Assembly (NCBI GenBank): GCA_907165275.2
Contig: OU015668.1
Coordinates: 9,543,658-9,607,657 of the forward strand
Direction of reading: 5' to 3'
Length of the DNA: 64,000 nucleotides
Source: Zygaena filipendulae
Taxonomy: Eukaryota > Arthropoda > Insecta > Lepidoptera > Zygaenidae
The notes below the pieces were generated by a model. The model was not told where the DNA came from. It saw only the letters and a program-made list of their open reading frames with translations, and did not search any database. The position numbers were made by a program, and so were the translations under genes. This document shows positions 44,210 to 55,136 of the stretch, one piece after another. How positions within the stretch are numbered: the first letter of the stretch is position 1; each line of letters begins with the position of its first letter.

Positions 44210-44408
44210 TGGGTTTCGGATAGTGTTGTAGACGATGTTAAGTTATCGATGTATTTGTTGTGAACTGTGATTGATGTTGCGAAATAAAAAGCGACTGCGA
44301 CATTATAACTCTGCTGGGTTTCGAATAGTGTTGTAGATGATGTTAAGTTATTGATGGATTTGTGATTAATGATGCGAAATGAAAAGTGACTGCGACATTA
44401 AAATTCTC
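44210..44408 (+). repeat. Tandem duplication, two units of about 105 and 94 bp
   Basis: Unit 1 (44210-44314) and unit 2 (44315-44408) share TGGGTTTCGRATAGTGTTG, GATGTTAAGTTATYGATG, GATGYTGCGAAATRAAAAG and GTGACTGCGACATTA with modest divergence. No coding frame. Confidence 0.75.
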
Positions 44409-45082
44409 TCTCTTTCTCCTATTCTTGTTTTTTAACGTTGTTCTAAACAATAGTTTTGTTAAGTAGGTTCCATTTAATTATTTAAGTTTTAGATTTTATT
44501 CTAGTACCTATTTTAATTATATATTATATTTAGCTATTTACAAGTATGGGATAACAGTAATTGACGTAATCTAGTTTGTCAGCTTGAATTTAAGTGGTAA
44601 ACTCTGGAACTGTTGAACACGTACCTACAGAATTCCAGGACAAAAGGAGTGTTACAGGACAATTTTTAGATTATAGTTACTATAGTTACTCAGTAACAGC
44701 TAGTTAAGTATACAGGTAATTAAACAAATAGACGTAAATGATACCAATCTATTTTTTTTGCATATCTAGGTTATGACGTTGGTAAATTTCATACATGCAA
44801 ATAGGTTAAGATTAAGATATCATCGATATCGATGTAGATATAAATAAAAACAGGCACATCACTGAGCCGATGTTAAGTCAGTGCAATCGGCGATCTGATT
44901 AATAGTGTTCGCGCGTTTAATCTCCGCAGTGATTCCCGACCCCTTTGCCTCGGCAACACCGAACTTTATTATGCATTAACTATCGATATAAATATCCACT
45001 CTACAATTCACCACAAACATCCACCTTCAACACCTATATGGGTACATAAGATCACGAAAACATAGGTATACATCTACCTACT
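44409..45082. other. Decayed Helitron trace and possible promoter-like motifs
   Basis: 44570-44700 has weak Helitron similarity (GTAAACTCTGGAACTGTTGA). At 44981-44994 TATCGATA, the DREF site of flies, overlaps TATAAATA; CATCGATATCGATG lies at 44822-44835. No gene follows before the next repeat. Confidence 0.35.
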
Positions 45083-45403
45083 ACTGCTACTTACTAAAAT
45101 TATAAATGCGAAAGTGAGTTTGTTTGTTTGTTACGCTTTCACAGCTAAACGGCTCAACCGATCACCGCGAAGTTTTGCATATACGTTGTCAGGGGTACAG
45201 AAAAGGACATGGCTAATTTTTATCCCAGAATTCCTACGGAAATTTCAAAATTAACGCCCAAGAATCTAAATTAAATTTTTCATTCTATCTACACGTTGTC
45301 AAGGGTAGGTACAGAAAAAAATTTAGGGTAGTAAGTGCTTTTACCTTGGAATATCCGCGGTATCTCCGAAACTAAAGCGGGTGAAACCGCGGGTAACAGC
45401 TAG
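45083..45403 (+). mobile_element. Helitron-like element with duplicated 3' module
   Basis: CTAAAATTATAAATGCGAAA at the left, first module near 45222-45262, then CTACACGTTGTCAAGGGTAG and a second module ending CTAG at 45400-45403. Confidence 0.75.
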
Positions 45404-45424
45404 TAAACACTAAATTTCATCGCA

Positions 45425-45680
45425 TAAATGTTTATCGAACACATGACTATGGTAAGCTTCATGGATGGTAGGATGGTAAGGTCCTTCAAGTTGCAAATCT
45501 GTCGCCAAGCACCTAACGGTGTGTTCCGGCAGCCCCACTTGAAAGCCAGTTCCTATCCCCATTCCAGGTCGGCATCGCACCTGCAAGCCTTCTGGTGTTG
45601 CAGATGTCCATGGGCGGCGGTAATCACTTACGATCAGGTGTACCACTTGCCCGTTTGACCTGCTATGACATAAAAAAAAA
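45425..45680 (+). mobile_element. SINE family E, copy 3 (headless)
   Basis: Matches the body of 18891-19250 from AAGTTGCAAATCTGTC to the ATGACATAAAAAAAAAAA tail. The tRNA-like head is replaced by unrelated sequence containing GGATGGTAGGATGG. Confidence 0.8.
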
Positions 45681-45768
45681 AATACACGACGATGGTAAGG
45701 TAGCATTTAGTTACCTTACCACTACACCAACGGTGCTGTGTAATAAAAAAAACAGGTGATCATAAATA

Positions 45769-46055
45769 AATGGGCAGTCACCAGACTGAATTTTCATAAA
45801 AAATATTAGATACGTAGGTACTTTTCCCTTTTTTTTACGTACCTACTCAATCAAAAAATAACGGCGATACATTGAGTTAAAATTCCGTGTGACTTCATAC
45901 CTACGCTTTATACTTAGTTATGACGTCGCGACCTCTCACTCTTAAACTTTAATGCGTTTTATATAATTCGAAAAAGCAAAAAAACACTTGTCTATTATTT
46001 TTTATTATCTGACGTATTAAATAGAATTTTTTTTATACCTTGTCATCATGCCCAC
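45769..46055 (+). mobile_element. TGACGTCA-bearing MITE, copy 11 (decayed)
   Basis: Recognisable by CATAAAAAATATTAGATACG, AATCAAAAAATAACGGCGAT and ATGACGTCGCGACC. Both palindromes are damaged and the middle is shortened. Confidence 0.65.
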
Positions 46056-46413
46056 TGATTAAAAACTACCTACATAATATAGCTACTGTGGTGTTGTATC
46101 GTAGGTATGTGAAAGCTACAAAACTCGATAACGAGCGCAACACAACGTCAACACGATGAACTTTTCATCCGATAACAACCCTTAATTCTTCAGTGAGCAC
46201 AAACAACGATTGTTACACGCAGAAGAAAGACAAACGGAGAGGAGAAGCGGTACAAGTGTGAAATCAAGTGTATAATTGGAACAAATATTGGCCCAAGGTT
46301 TTGCGCAAAGAAAACATCGGTTGAGGAGGGAACCTCCGTCTTGTCTTATAGATTCGTGGGCCGCTAAAATGGTGCTTTTGCTTCTGTTCTATCCGTAACT
46401 GCTCTCTCTAATT
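46056..46413. other. No gene recognised
   Basis: Unassigned. Confidence 0.45.
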
Positions 46414-46649
46414 GGACGCAGATAAGCAATAAAATGTTAACCCACAAAATTAAGTTATTGAGTCAGAACGATTTATTGAGAGTTAGGGAACGTTTTTTAA
46501 TTATGTGTTTATCTTATTACATTGCTTAAATATATAACTAAATATTGAACATAAAAAATGTTGATACAAAATGGCGTTCCTACTTTTAAAACACAATTTA
46601 CTCAAAATTTCTCCAGTTTGGGTTAACACACTATTGCTTATCTATGTCC
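46414..46649 (+). mobile_element. GGACGCAGATAAG MITE, copy 2
   Basis: 236 bp, ends GGACGCAGATAAGCAATA and TATTGCTTATCTATGTCC, flanked by AATT (46410-46413 and 46650-46653). Confidence 0.85.
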
Positions 46650-46699
46650 AATTTTGATGTAGATTTGTAAGTTATATCCCTTGATTAACGTCTCAATTT

Positions 46700-46862
46700 T
46701 TATAAATAAAAATGTATGTTTTTATGTTTATCCTCTATGCGTTACTAAACCATTGATCTGTTTGTGTTGAAACTTTGGCGAGTTAATCTGCCTGCGTCCG
46801 GAAAGGTTCCTGATATAAACAGCTCCTGGGGGAATCCCAAAACTCACTCGGGCACCAGCTAG
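46700..46862 (+). mobile_element. Helitron-like element, TCTGCCTGCGTCC subfamily
   Basis: AATAAAAATGTATGTTTTTA, GCCTGCGTCCGGAAAGGTTC, GGGGGAATCCC and CTAG (46859-46862). Short copy lacking the middle part. Confidence 0.7.
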
Positions 46863-48125
46863 TAGACAATGTAATGGACGTCATAGTAAACAACTAATAT
46901 TCATAGTATTGATTTAGTGTTGGTATTTAATTAAAACAATGCCATGACGAGAAGACTGTAGGACTAATTTCAAAGTGATTTAGTGCTGGACAATAGTGCT
47001 TAAGTTATGTTAAAATACAGCACTAGCACAAGTTTGTTACATACTGTAACGAATGTCTCCAGAAGTCGCCGATGATGCCACCTGGGAAGTGGTAAAGCGA
47101 GGTGCAGCGGTCCTATCGCTACAGTACCCGGTGATACACAGCACGGTCACAACCAATAATATTCTAGGTCACAACTCTTCACGAGTCTGCACAATTTGGA
47201 GACTATAATATCAAATCGTCTCTTCTGTGAAAAAGCTTCAATCGTACAATTATAGGATCCAATGATATTGCAAGTTTTCAATTGTATCAGAATTCAACGA
47301 ACAATCTTTGTCCCAATACCAGTTCTTTTATCTGCCCTCACGCATTTTTGAAAAATCTGTCACATTCAAAAAGAGAAAATTCGTAAAAAGCTTGTAGCGG
47401 AATGCTACAATGCGTTTTGGCGTAGTGCGTGTGATATTCATTGGTTATATGTAGTTAATCTTCTCTAGTCTAGTCTCTAGTCTTCTCTGATATATTTCCT
47501 CGACTATAAAAACAAAAAAGAAAATTGATTGCTATAGCGTCACTTTTCTAGACTAAAATTAACCCATATTTTGTCACAGGAACCAAAGTTACAATAAGTA
47601 AACAAACCAATTAGTATTATGGAGCTGCAGTTACAATCAGTTTATATTATATTTAATATTGTAAAATTCATTCGGTGCAATATAAAGTATATTGTATTGT
47701 AACAAGCATAATGCTGCGGCAACAAGCATAATATACACAATTTTTTTCTCCTGTTCAATTCACAGATAGAATCAACACGAAAATATATTTTAACAGTTTT
47801 TCCGAAGCGTCATTTTAGCCACCCGAAACAATAGAGGGTGCGAAATCCGTAACCGTGTGTTTGCTCGCGATTTTGTTAGGAAACCGATATCGTTTCGAAG
47901 ATTTTCCAAATGTTTTAGTCTATTTTAATTGTTTGAACAGTATTCACGAGTCAGTGACTGGAGTTTTGTTTGCAGTTTCAAGTTCTTTGTTAGAGTAGAA
48001 TCAATATTTAAGAGGATCCCCGTCTAGATCCTCGATATAGCTACGTCAATATAGGTATAGTGGGCCTCACATTTTAAGTAGTAATGACAAATTGGTGTAA
48101 TTTCTGAAGAGAACTTCACTACATA
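46863..48125. other. No gene; unclassified GC-richer block at 47046-47160
   Basis: The block TGTAACGAATGTCTCC to GGTGATACACAGCACGGTC is richer in GC than its surroundings and could be part of an unrecognised repeat or a solo LTR. I found no partner in the window. The remainder is unassigned. Confidence 0.35.
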
Positions 48126-48274
48126 TTATAAAATAAAGTGCTCTTTCGCGTCTGTCTGTCTGTCCGCGATAAACTCAAAAACTACGTAGCGGATTTTCAT
48201 TTTATTTCATTTAAGCTTGGAATTCCAGCGGGAACTCCAAAATTAACGCGGGTGAAAACGCGGAAATCAGCTAG
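48126..48274 (+). mobile_element. Helitron-like element, short
   Basis: TCTGTCTGTCTGTCCGCGAT, GGAATTCCAGCGGGAACTCC, GCGGGTGAAAACGCGG and CTAG (48271-48274). Confidence 0.75.
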
Positions 48275-48328
48275 TGTTCGATTAAACTATAGAGTCATAT
48301 TTACACAAAATGTTTGTTTTATTGATGT

Positions 48329-48577
48329 TAGGAGTTCCCGAAGGAATTCCGAAATTCCCGTGGTTAAAATCGGGGAGTACCTACTTATACCAGTTGGTAA
48401 ACTAATTTGACTCCTTAATTACTTCTAAATAGATCTAAACGACTTGAAACTTATATTCTCACAAAAAACTTGTTTTTGGTCATGTTTGTGTATAGTTTAA
48501 ACTTTCCAGTTATATTAGGAGTTCCCGAAGGAACCCCGAAATCAGGGCGAGGCAAGATTCGGGGACAACTAATGTCT
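48329..48577 (+). mobile_element. Two Helitron-like 3' fragments
   Basis: TTAGGAGTTCCCGAAGGAAT (48329) and TTAGGAGTTCCCGAAGGAAC (48516) start two 60-bp pieces about 190 bp apart; the second ends GGGGACAACTAATG. Confidence 0.5.
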
Positions 48578-49161
48578 CAGTATGCAAAAAATGATTTTTT
48601 TGCGTGAGGGATAAAGCACCACAATTTATTCCGAGAAAGAAAATCCAATATCCCATTGCCACCACATCATTTGTCAAAGTAGGTTTCAATAACCTTCCAA
48701 TGTACCAACTTTATTACGTACTGTTATTCAAAACAATATTGCTATACTTATATACGGATATGGATGCATTATTTAAGTTGTTGTGTCACAAAAAAACAGG
48801 ACATTTAGGAAAATTCTAGTTTATATTATAAAAACAATAGAGTTAACTGTTGTCGTATTGTCTATGAGTATGATAATAGAATCACTCTGTAGTCTACATT
48901 TTTATGATAGTCATCTCTTACTTAAGCTACTTTGGTCACTGAGAAAGCATAGCTTAAATATCATGATTGTGATGATTAAAAAAAATATATAATTTATCGA
49001 AAATATATAAACGTCTTTAGTAAAAAATTAAATTGAAGAATGAAGATTACATCCAAATAAACATCTTAAAATATAAGGAGACCATTACTAGATATGATCC
49101 GCGGACATAAGACAGGATATTGCCTAGTCAGAGCTCATAGAAAGTCATATTAAGCCCAAGT
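48578..49161. other. No gene recognised
   Basis: Two overlapping plus frames at 48604-48992 have no recognisable domain. Confidence 0.4.
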
Positions 49162-49394
49162 GGACGCAGATAAGCAATAACACGTTAACCCACAAAATTA
49201 AGTTATTGATTCAGAACGATTTATTGAGAGTTAGGGAACGTTTTTAATTATGTGTTTACCTTATTACATTGCTTAAATATGTAACTAAATATTTAACATA
49301 AAAATATTGACACAAAATGGCGCTATACTTTTAAAACACGATTTACTCAAAATTTCTCCAGTGTGGGTTAACACACTATTGCTTATCTATGTCC
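49162..49394 (+). mobile_element. GGACGCAGATAAG MITE, copy 3
   Basis: 233 bp, flanked by AAGT (49158-49161 and 49395-49398). Close to copy 2 in sequence and orientation. Confidence 0.85.
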
Positions 49395-49913
49395 AAGTGT
49401 GATAAAAAAGCGAATATCTTAAAAACGATTGGATCTTTCAAAAAAACGACCGATTTCATAACTCCCCTGTAACATAACCCAACTGGGTCTTCAGAAAAAA
49501 ATCTCCGATATTATGATTTACGACGGTTACTCCAGCGACGGTATGCAACCGGGAACCACTTCAAAATGACTCTATACCCAAACTGGTAACACTATGAAAG
49601 GGGTCTCTGCGAATGGATATTACAACAACCCCTCAGAAGGTATGCAAAAATATCGCCCAAGATATGTCTCTGAGGCATAATAGAGGATCGGAGCGTTCGT
49701 TTTTGTTTGTATAAATCATGTACAGGAGTTAATATTGTAAAGTAGTATTGGCATAGCAAAAAAATATCTTGCAATAGAATGTTGCCGAGAAAAAGAACCG
49801 TATATATTCTTTGGGTTATTTTTATCAATCTCCGTGAAAAGGGTGAGCTAGGCTAGTGCAGTGAAAGGAGACAGCTATTAAAGAAATATTGATTTATATT
49901 TATCAAATAGGTA
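49395..49913. other. No gene recognised
   Basis: Unassigned; the minus frame at 49592-49828 is not recognised. Confidence 0.45.
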
Positions 49914-50107
49914 CTAACTGTTCCCCGCGGTTTCACCCGCGTTAATTTCGGAGTTCCCGGGGGAATTCCGGATTACAATATAGCCTATGTTAATCAGGGA
50001 TCATGTAGCTTTCTAATGGTGAAAGAATTTTTGAAATCGATCTAGTAGTTTTTGAGTTAAATCGTAACAAACAAACAAACAAAAAATCAAATCTTTCCTC
50101 TTTATAA
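49914..50107 (-). mobile_element. Helitron-like element
   Basis: 3' terminus mutated to CTAA; stem CCGCGG present; 5' half AATCGATCTAGTAGTTTTTGA and AAACAAACAAACAAAAAATC. Its 5' end meets the 5' end of the next copy head to head at about 50108. Confidence 0.75.
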
Positions 50108-50288
50108 TCTAATATATAAAATTCTCGTGTCACAATGTTCGTTCCCATACTCCTCCGAAACGGCTTGACCGATTCTCATGAAATTTTTTATGCATATATT
50201 CAGTAAGCCTGAGAATCGGCTACTATCTATTTTTCGTCCCGGAATTCCCGCGGGAACTCACGCGGGTGACACCGCGGGGCGCAGCTAG
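50108..50288 (+). mobile_element. Helitron-like element, TCTAATATATAAAATTCTCG subfamily
   Basis: Starts TCTAATATATAAAATTCTCG at 50108, ends CCGCGGGGCGCAGCTAG at 50288, with an ACGCGGGTGACACCGCGG stem. Confidence 0.8.
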
Positions 50289-50310
50289 TATGTATTAGTA
50301 TAGATATAAA

Positions 50311-50590
50311 CTAGCTGTGCCCCGCAACTTCACAAGCGTGAGTTTAGGAATTCCCGAAAGAATTCCCAAACTAGCCTGATTTACTTCTTAAAACATCACC
50401 TAATTAGCCAAGTAGCGTCGAAATCGGTCTAACCGCTTCGGAGATTCGACCGCGTGATTTCGGAATTCTCGCATTAACTCCGAACATTCTTTCATTAGAA
50501 TCTTCTTACAATGACATACAAAATCGGTCCAGCCGTTCACGCGTGACTCCGTGACCAAGGGAAAAAGGGATTAATTATATTTTATATAGA
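50311..50590 (-). mobile_element. Helitron-like element, decayed
   Basis: CTAG at 50311-50314; two GC-rich segments (near 50340 and 50460); the far end fades into TAATTATATTTTATATAGAT. Confidence 0.6.
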
Positions 50591-50726
50591 TATTTGTACA
50601 TGATGACAAGAAGCGACTTGAAAAAATGCATAATTATGACACCATAAAATTAAATTAATTGCTCCTTAGTAAAAAAAAAATCGTTAAAGCTTGACATTAG
50701 ATAGGATATTCGGAAAATCAGTAAAA

Positions 50727-51048
50727 TCCCTACTAATATTATAAATGCGAAAGTGTCTGTCTGTCTCTCAGTCTGTCGTCCGTCTGTTACGCTTTCACGT
50801 CTTAACGGCTCAACCGATCATCATGAAATTTTGCACACACATTGTCACCTTGTACAGAGAAGGACATTGGGTAGTTTTTGTCCCGGAACTCCGAAATTTG
50901 TTCACGAGTTTGTTTTTTTTTCTCGAAGTGGGATGAGTTGTCCGATTCAAATATTCATTACGTCAACTCATCCCGCGGGATGAGTCCGAACGGGATGAGT
51001 TGACTAAAGAGCCAAATCAACGCGGGTAAAACCGCGTGGAACAGCTAG
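50727..51048 (+). mobile_element. Helitron-like element with GGGATGAGTTG insert
   Basis: 5' TCCCTACTAATATTATAAAT and 3' CTAG (51045-51048) are clear. The middle (about 50925-51004) holds GGGATGAGT four times, three direct (50930, 50977, 50992) and one inverted (50964-50974), absent from other copies. Confidence 0.75.
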
Positions 51049-51592
51049 TATAAAAATAAATAGGTGATTGTGTTATTCTCAAAAATGTAGGTACTATATT
51101 GTAATTTAAAAGGTTACTGACGAAAAGTAGTTTTCATGAAGATACTCCTTGAGGTCATTATCCCTTCATTAGAAATGGGGCCAAGTTGAAAACAAATCGA
51201 TTTTCTCAAAAACTCAACATTCTCCGTCACACAACAATACCTATTACAATCAAACGTACATACACAGACAAATATTGCTGGGCATAATATTCTCGTATAT
51301 ATTTTATCCCATATTATTTATTAGGTGGTAAATTCTTTGATAAATCACCACCTTCCGCGAGGGTGTAAAATGCACCCCACATCTGTACAAGGGTTGAAAT
51401 TACAGACTGCCTTTCTGAGATGTTACTTGTAAATGTGGATTTGTGATTTCGTCTAATATAGATAGAGGTATAAAATATTCTTTTGTAAACAGTGTTCATT
51501 ATGATTTGGATAAAAGAAAAAAGAAGAAAATCAAGAAAATATCCTATCTAATATTATACACAATTTTTTTTTATCAAGACGTTTATAAAATA
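51049..51592. other. No gene recognised
   Basis: Unassigned AT-rich sequence. Confidence 0.45.
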
Positions 51593-51797
51593 CTAGCTGT
51601 GCCCCGCAGTTTCACCTGCGGTAATTTCGGAGTTTCCGTGGGAATTCCGGGGTAAAAAATACCCTTTGTCCTTCTATGTACCCCTGATGACGTGCATGCC
51701 AAATTTCATCAAAATTCATTCAGCCGTTTTTGTGTGATTGAGTAACAAACATCCAAACATCCACACTTTCACATTTATAATATTACATATAGTAGGA
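51593..51797 (-). mobile_element. Helitron-like element, near full length
   Basis: CTAG at 51593-51596, 5' TCCTACTATATGTAATATTA ending at 51797. About 205 bp, same subfamily as 16711 and 21379. Confidence 0.85.
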
Positions 51798-52357
51798 TAA
51801 TTAATAGCACTTAAACTTCAGTAACCAAACCTGAAAATGTTTCACCCTTGTTCGTTTAAACCATGTCTCTGGTTTAAACTAATAAAACTTATAGAAATCA
51901 AAAGTTTGTGTTCCAATTACAAGAACTCAAATTAATTGAACAAATGCAATTAACGGAAAATACGTTGTAATCTAAAAACTCGATACTTAACAAAACAATG
52001 ACATAACTGGTGGGGAGTCGTAAACAAAACACACAAGGTGCGGTCCCAACCTACCCCCTATCGGAGAAAAGAGGGGTAGGGGCGGTCTAAGAATAAATGC
52101 CCTACATAAAAGCGGGAGTGCTAGAAAATGTACGTGAGCGTTTCGCAGCACCCCGTATGTGGGGAATTATATAGAGCTGTTGATGTGTGAAGTTTTATTT
52201 CACATCATAAAAATCCTCCTGCTGAAAAAAAGGTATAATGGTCAATGTGATAAATGAGGGAATTGTTAATAATCACCAACGAAGCCGATAACAGTGAAGA
52301 ATCTTTCACATTAACTTAGGTTGAATAAAATGTTAGTTTTAGATGTTATTCTTCTTC
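51798..52357. other. No gene recognised
   Basis: CCTACCCCCTA and GAGGGGTAGGGG at 52048-52082 form an inverted pair. No coding frame. Confidence 0.4.
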
Positions 52358-52534
52358 AATAGAAATGTTGACGACTTCTGAAAATCAAAATTCTAATTGT
52401 TCCGTTAGTTAGAAAATAAAAAAAAACAATAGACCCGTTTTTATTTTTTTCAAATAAATGAAAAATACAGTGATAAAGCGCATTAAAGTTTAGGGTGGGG
52501 ACTCGTGACGTCACTAACCGCTACGCCATTGACA
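52358..52534 (-). mobile_element. TGACGTCA-bearing MITE, copy 12 (half)
   Basis: Only the first half to just beyond the first palindrome (TGACGTCA, about 52507-52514) is present; it breaks off inside the inter-palindrome segment. Confidence 0.7.
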
Positions 52535-52929
52535 ATGTTACATTGTTCCCAAGATAAAACCCGGTTCGCTCTCAAAAACTAATTTCTTTCATGGAAAACA
52601 AAATTGCATCAAGCGTCCACTCGCTACAACCTCCACCGATCTAAAACCGTTTTAGATGTTAAACATATTTACACTACTTGCTGTGAAATGTCACATACTT
52701 CCACGCGTATTGACGTTTGACATAACACAAAATTCGTACCTACAAGTATCATTTAATTGACTGACACTATTAAATCACAGCATACCCTTCCATCTCCTTC
52801 AAAATTTTTTTTAGTTTCTATGATTTCTGTCTTTTATTTTGTACCTTTCAAATAAGGACCAATAACTCCTTTTCTTTCTTTCATTCTTTCTATCAATGAT
52901 ACACAAACATCTCTATATGAATACCGAAT
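52535..52929. other. No gene recognised
   Basis: Unassigned sequence between the MITE half-copy and the CpG-rich stretch. Confidence 0.4.
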
Positions 52930-53240
52930 GGATCTCCACAACGGCGTTGCCCCGCGAGCGCGGCGCGCGTATCGCATTATATCATTTATAAACAAAATGT
53001 GTTAAAATAAATCGCAGCGTTGGCAGCCGCAGATATGCGGATTTTATGGCTGACACGCGACGCGAGGCCTATCCGCGAACGCGCTACATGCTACACGTTC
53101 GAACCTTATAAATTACATGTTGCGTTCGGTTGTTTTCGAGGACGCTTAAACGCTTTGCGGTTGCGAAAGGGAATCCGATGGTGTCTTCGGGTGCTCGACG
53201 AAAGCAGGGTGATTTCCGGTTGGAAATTCTTATAGGTAAG
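52930..53240 (+). other. CpG-rich stretch with splice donor, possible first exon of a host gene
   Basis: CpG density is far above the window average (CCCCGCGAGCGCGGCGCGCG at about 52951). A frame with ATG at 53035 runs 66 codons (MRILWLTRDARPIRE...) to TAG at 53233-53235. The sequence ATAG|GTAAGG places a strong splice donor right after that stop (GT at 53236-53237). This fits a 5' exon, perhaps untranslated, but no acceptor, second exon or recognisable domain was found. Confidence 0.35.
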
Positions 53241-53339
53241 GTGATACAAGGTGGATTAAGGAAGCCAAAACTTTATCCATGAATCTACCGGTGAATTCAA
53301 GTGGTTTCGAGTGGATTCTTTGGTGATTACATTATTCTT

Positions 53340-53390
53340 ATATAGAATAGAATAGAATAGAATACACTTTATTGTACACCAAAATAATAT
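53340..53390 (-). repeat. LINE 3' tail remnant
   Basis: Minus strand reads TGGTGTACAATAAAGTGTAT then four TTCTA units. Same tail type as 25187 and 35956. Confidence 0.6.
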
Positions 53391-53434
53391 AGTTAGGTAT
53401 AATAGAAAACAAGGTAAACGGAAGGAGACAAGGC

Positions 53435-53657
53435 GTTATATATTAATCCACTGGAAGAACCTTGTGTCGTGGAAACCAAGCAAACGTGGTATACTACACA
53501 TATTATTACATAATATATATTATACTATAGATACATATATACACACCCAGACTGGAAAATGGGACCCTGTGTTCATCACACAAAGTCCACCCCCACCGGG
53601 AATCGAACCCGGAATCTCTTGATTAGCGGGCAGGCATGGTGACCATTGCGCCAATCG
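53435..53657 (-). mobile_element. SINE family J, copy 3
   Basis: tRNA-like head with B box GGTTCGATTCC (53599-53609) and an A box changed to TGGCGCAATGG (53643-53653). The 3' body is shortened by a deletion after AATCCACT. It follows directly on the LINE tail region. Confidence 0.8.
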
Positions 53658-54020
53658 GGTCGTCAATTAATTAGTAGTACAGCTATCACAAATATAGAAA
53701 TTAAGAAACGAAACCATAGTCTGTTTTAATTTTTACTGAAAAGGTAAAAATATATTAGTGTTTTATACTATTTAAACTGTTCTAAAGCTGGAGTTGTGTC
53801 CTTACCAGTTCCTATGTCCATTTGAGTTCACAGGAGATTATTCCAGGCCCTACGACATTGCCACAGCCAGCTGTCACTATTACAGTGCGATAGGAAATTG
53901 TGCGACTACGATTTGTGAATATCACTGTCTGTAGAGAAGTGTCTAAAGAAAGAATAGTGAGGACATACCATGCCTATAATTCGGATCAAGTGAGAAAATA
54001 CTGGCTGCTCCTTGTATTAT
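53658..54020. other. No gene recognised
   Basis: Unassigned. Confidence 0.45.
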
Positions 54021-54162
54021 TTTCGGAGTTTCCGCGGGAATTCCGACGTATATAAGACCCTATATCCTTTCTCTGTACGCTTGACAACGTGTCTGTAAAA
54101 TTTCGTGGTGACCGGTTGAGTAGTTAAGGCATGCAAACGTAACAAACCGAGAAACAAATAAT
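54021..54162 (-). mobile_element. Helitron-like fragment
   Basis: TTTTCGGAGTTTCCGCGGGA to GAGTAGTTAAGGCATGCAAA; the CTAG terminus and the 5' end are missing. Confidence 0.65.
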
Positions 54163-54732
54163 GAGTTTGACGCAGGCACAGAAGGCGAAACGAATTTGAG
54201 CTTTTAGACGAACAGATAGTTCTGGCATAGGTACATAGGTATTCATGGCATAAAGAGTTCTCGAAAAAATAAATTGACACTGTGGAGAACAGTTAGAGAA
54301 AAAGAAGACATATTCCTATAAATGTTATTATTAGATAAGTTTTAACTAACTCTAAACTCGTAGCAAAACATTCTGCAGTAGGTATCTATCCACAATAATC
54401 CAGAGCTTTGGAACACCAGACGCGTCATTACAGGCACAAAACCCGCCGTGTGCTATTGAATATCGGACAAAGCACTCTAATTGTTCGTGCACCTACGATC
54501 TAGTCCCCTACGAGCTACGGTGGTAAGTTCGGCTTTAATTTGGATATGCAACACGGCCCTGGTGGGACTGCTTTTGGTATTGCAGCGTTTAAGCTAATCG
54601 ATGATTGATATAATAAAAACCATTCAAAACACACGGCAAGTAACTTATAATAATTAAGAAACTGGCAGGTTAGTAAAAAAGCTGAGGAAAAATTAACTAA
54701 TTAATTTCTAATTTGCATTAACCTTCTTTTGA
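54163..54732. other. No gene recognised
   Basis: Unassigned. Confidence 0.45.
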
Positions 54733-55122
54733 TAAATAAAAATGAATGTTTGTATGTCTGTCCTCTATGCGTTGCGAGACCATTGGTCCGATTGTGATGA
54801 AACTTTGGCGGGTTGTTCTGCCTGCGTCCGCAAAGGTTCCTGATCCTAAAACAGCTAGTATAATATACAAAAGAAAGTCGTGTTAGTTACACTATTTATA
54901 ACTCAAGAACGGCTAAACCAGGCTTAGAACCAGGAGACGGGCATAGGATACTTTTTTATCCTGGAATCCCTGCAGGAAGTCCGAAATTAACGTCGTTGAA
55001 ATCTCATAAAATTTTGCATACACATTGTCAGAGGTACAGAAAAGGACATAGGGTACTTTGCATCCCGGAATTCCTGCGGGATACCCGAAATTTCCGCGGG
55101 TGAAACCGCGGAGAACAGCTGG
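54733..55122 (+). mobile_element. Two Helitron-like elements in tandem
   Basis: 54733-54858 is a deleted copy of the TTGTTCTGCCTGCGTCCGCA subfamily ending CTAG. 54866-55122 follows after seven bases, has two GC-rich modules in tandem, and ends CTGG (55119-55122). Confidence 0.7.
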
Positions 55123-55136
55123 TTTGCAGATATTTC

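Noticed and set aside
44981..44994. Core promoter call from overlapping TATCGATA and TATAAATA
   Set aside because: Short AT-rich motifs are expected by chance in 64 kb; no transcript or coding frame follows, so it is mentioned only as context.
45410..45706. Overlapping open frames on both strands
   Set aside because: They lie within SINE family E copy 3; the matching plus-strand frame in copy 1 (19007-19231) shows that these come from repeat sequence, not a gene.
54733..54858. Separate TE family
   Set aside because: The CTAG end and shared 5' half with 43628 and 46700 show it is a deleted member of the Helitron set.
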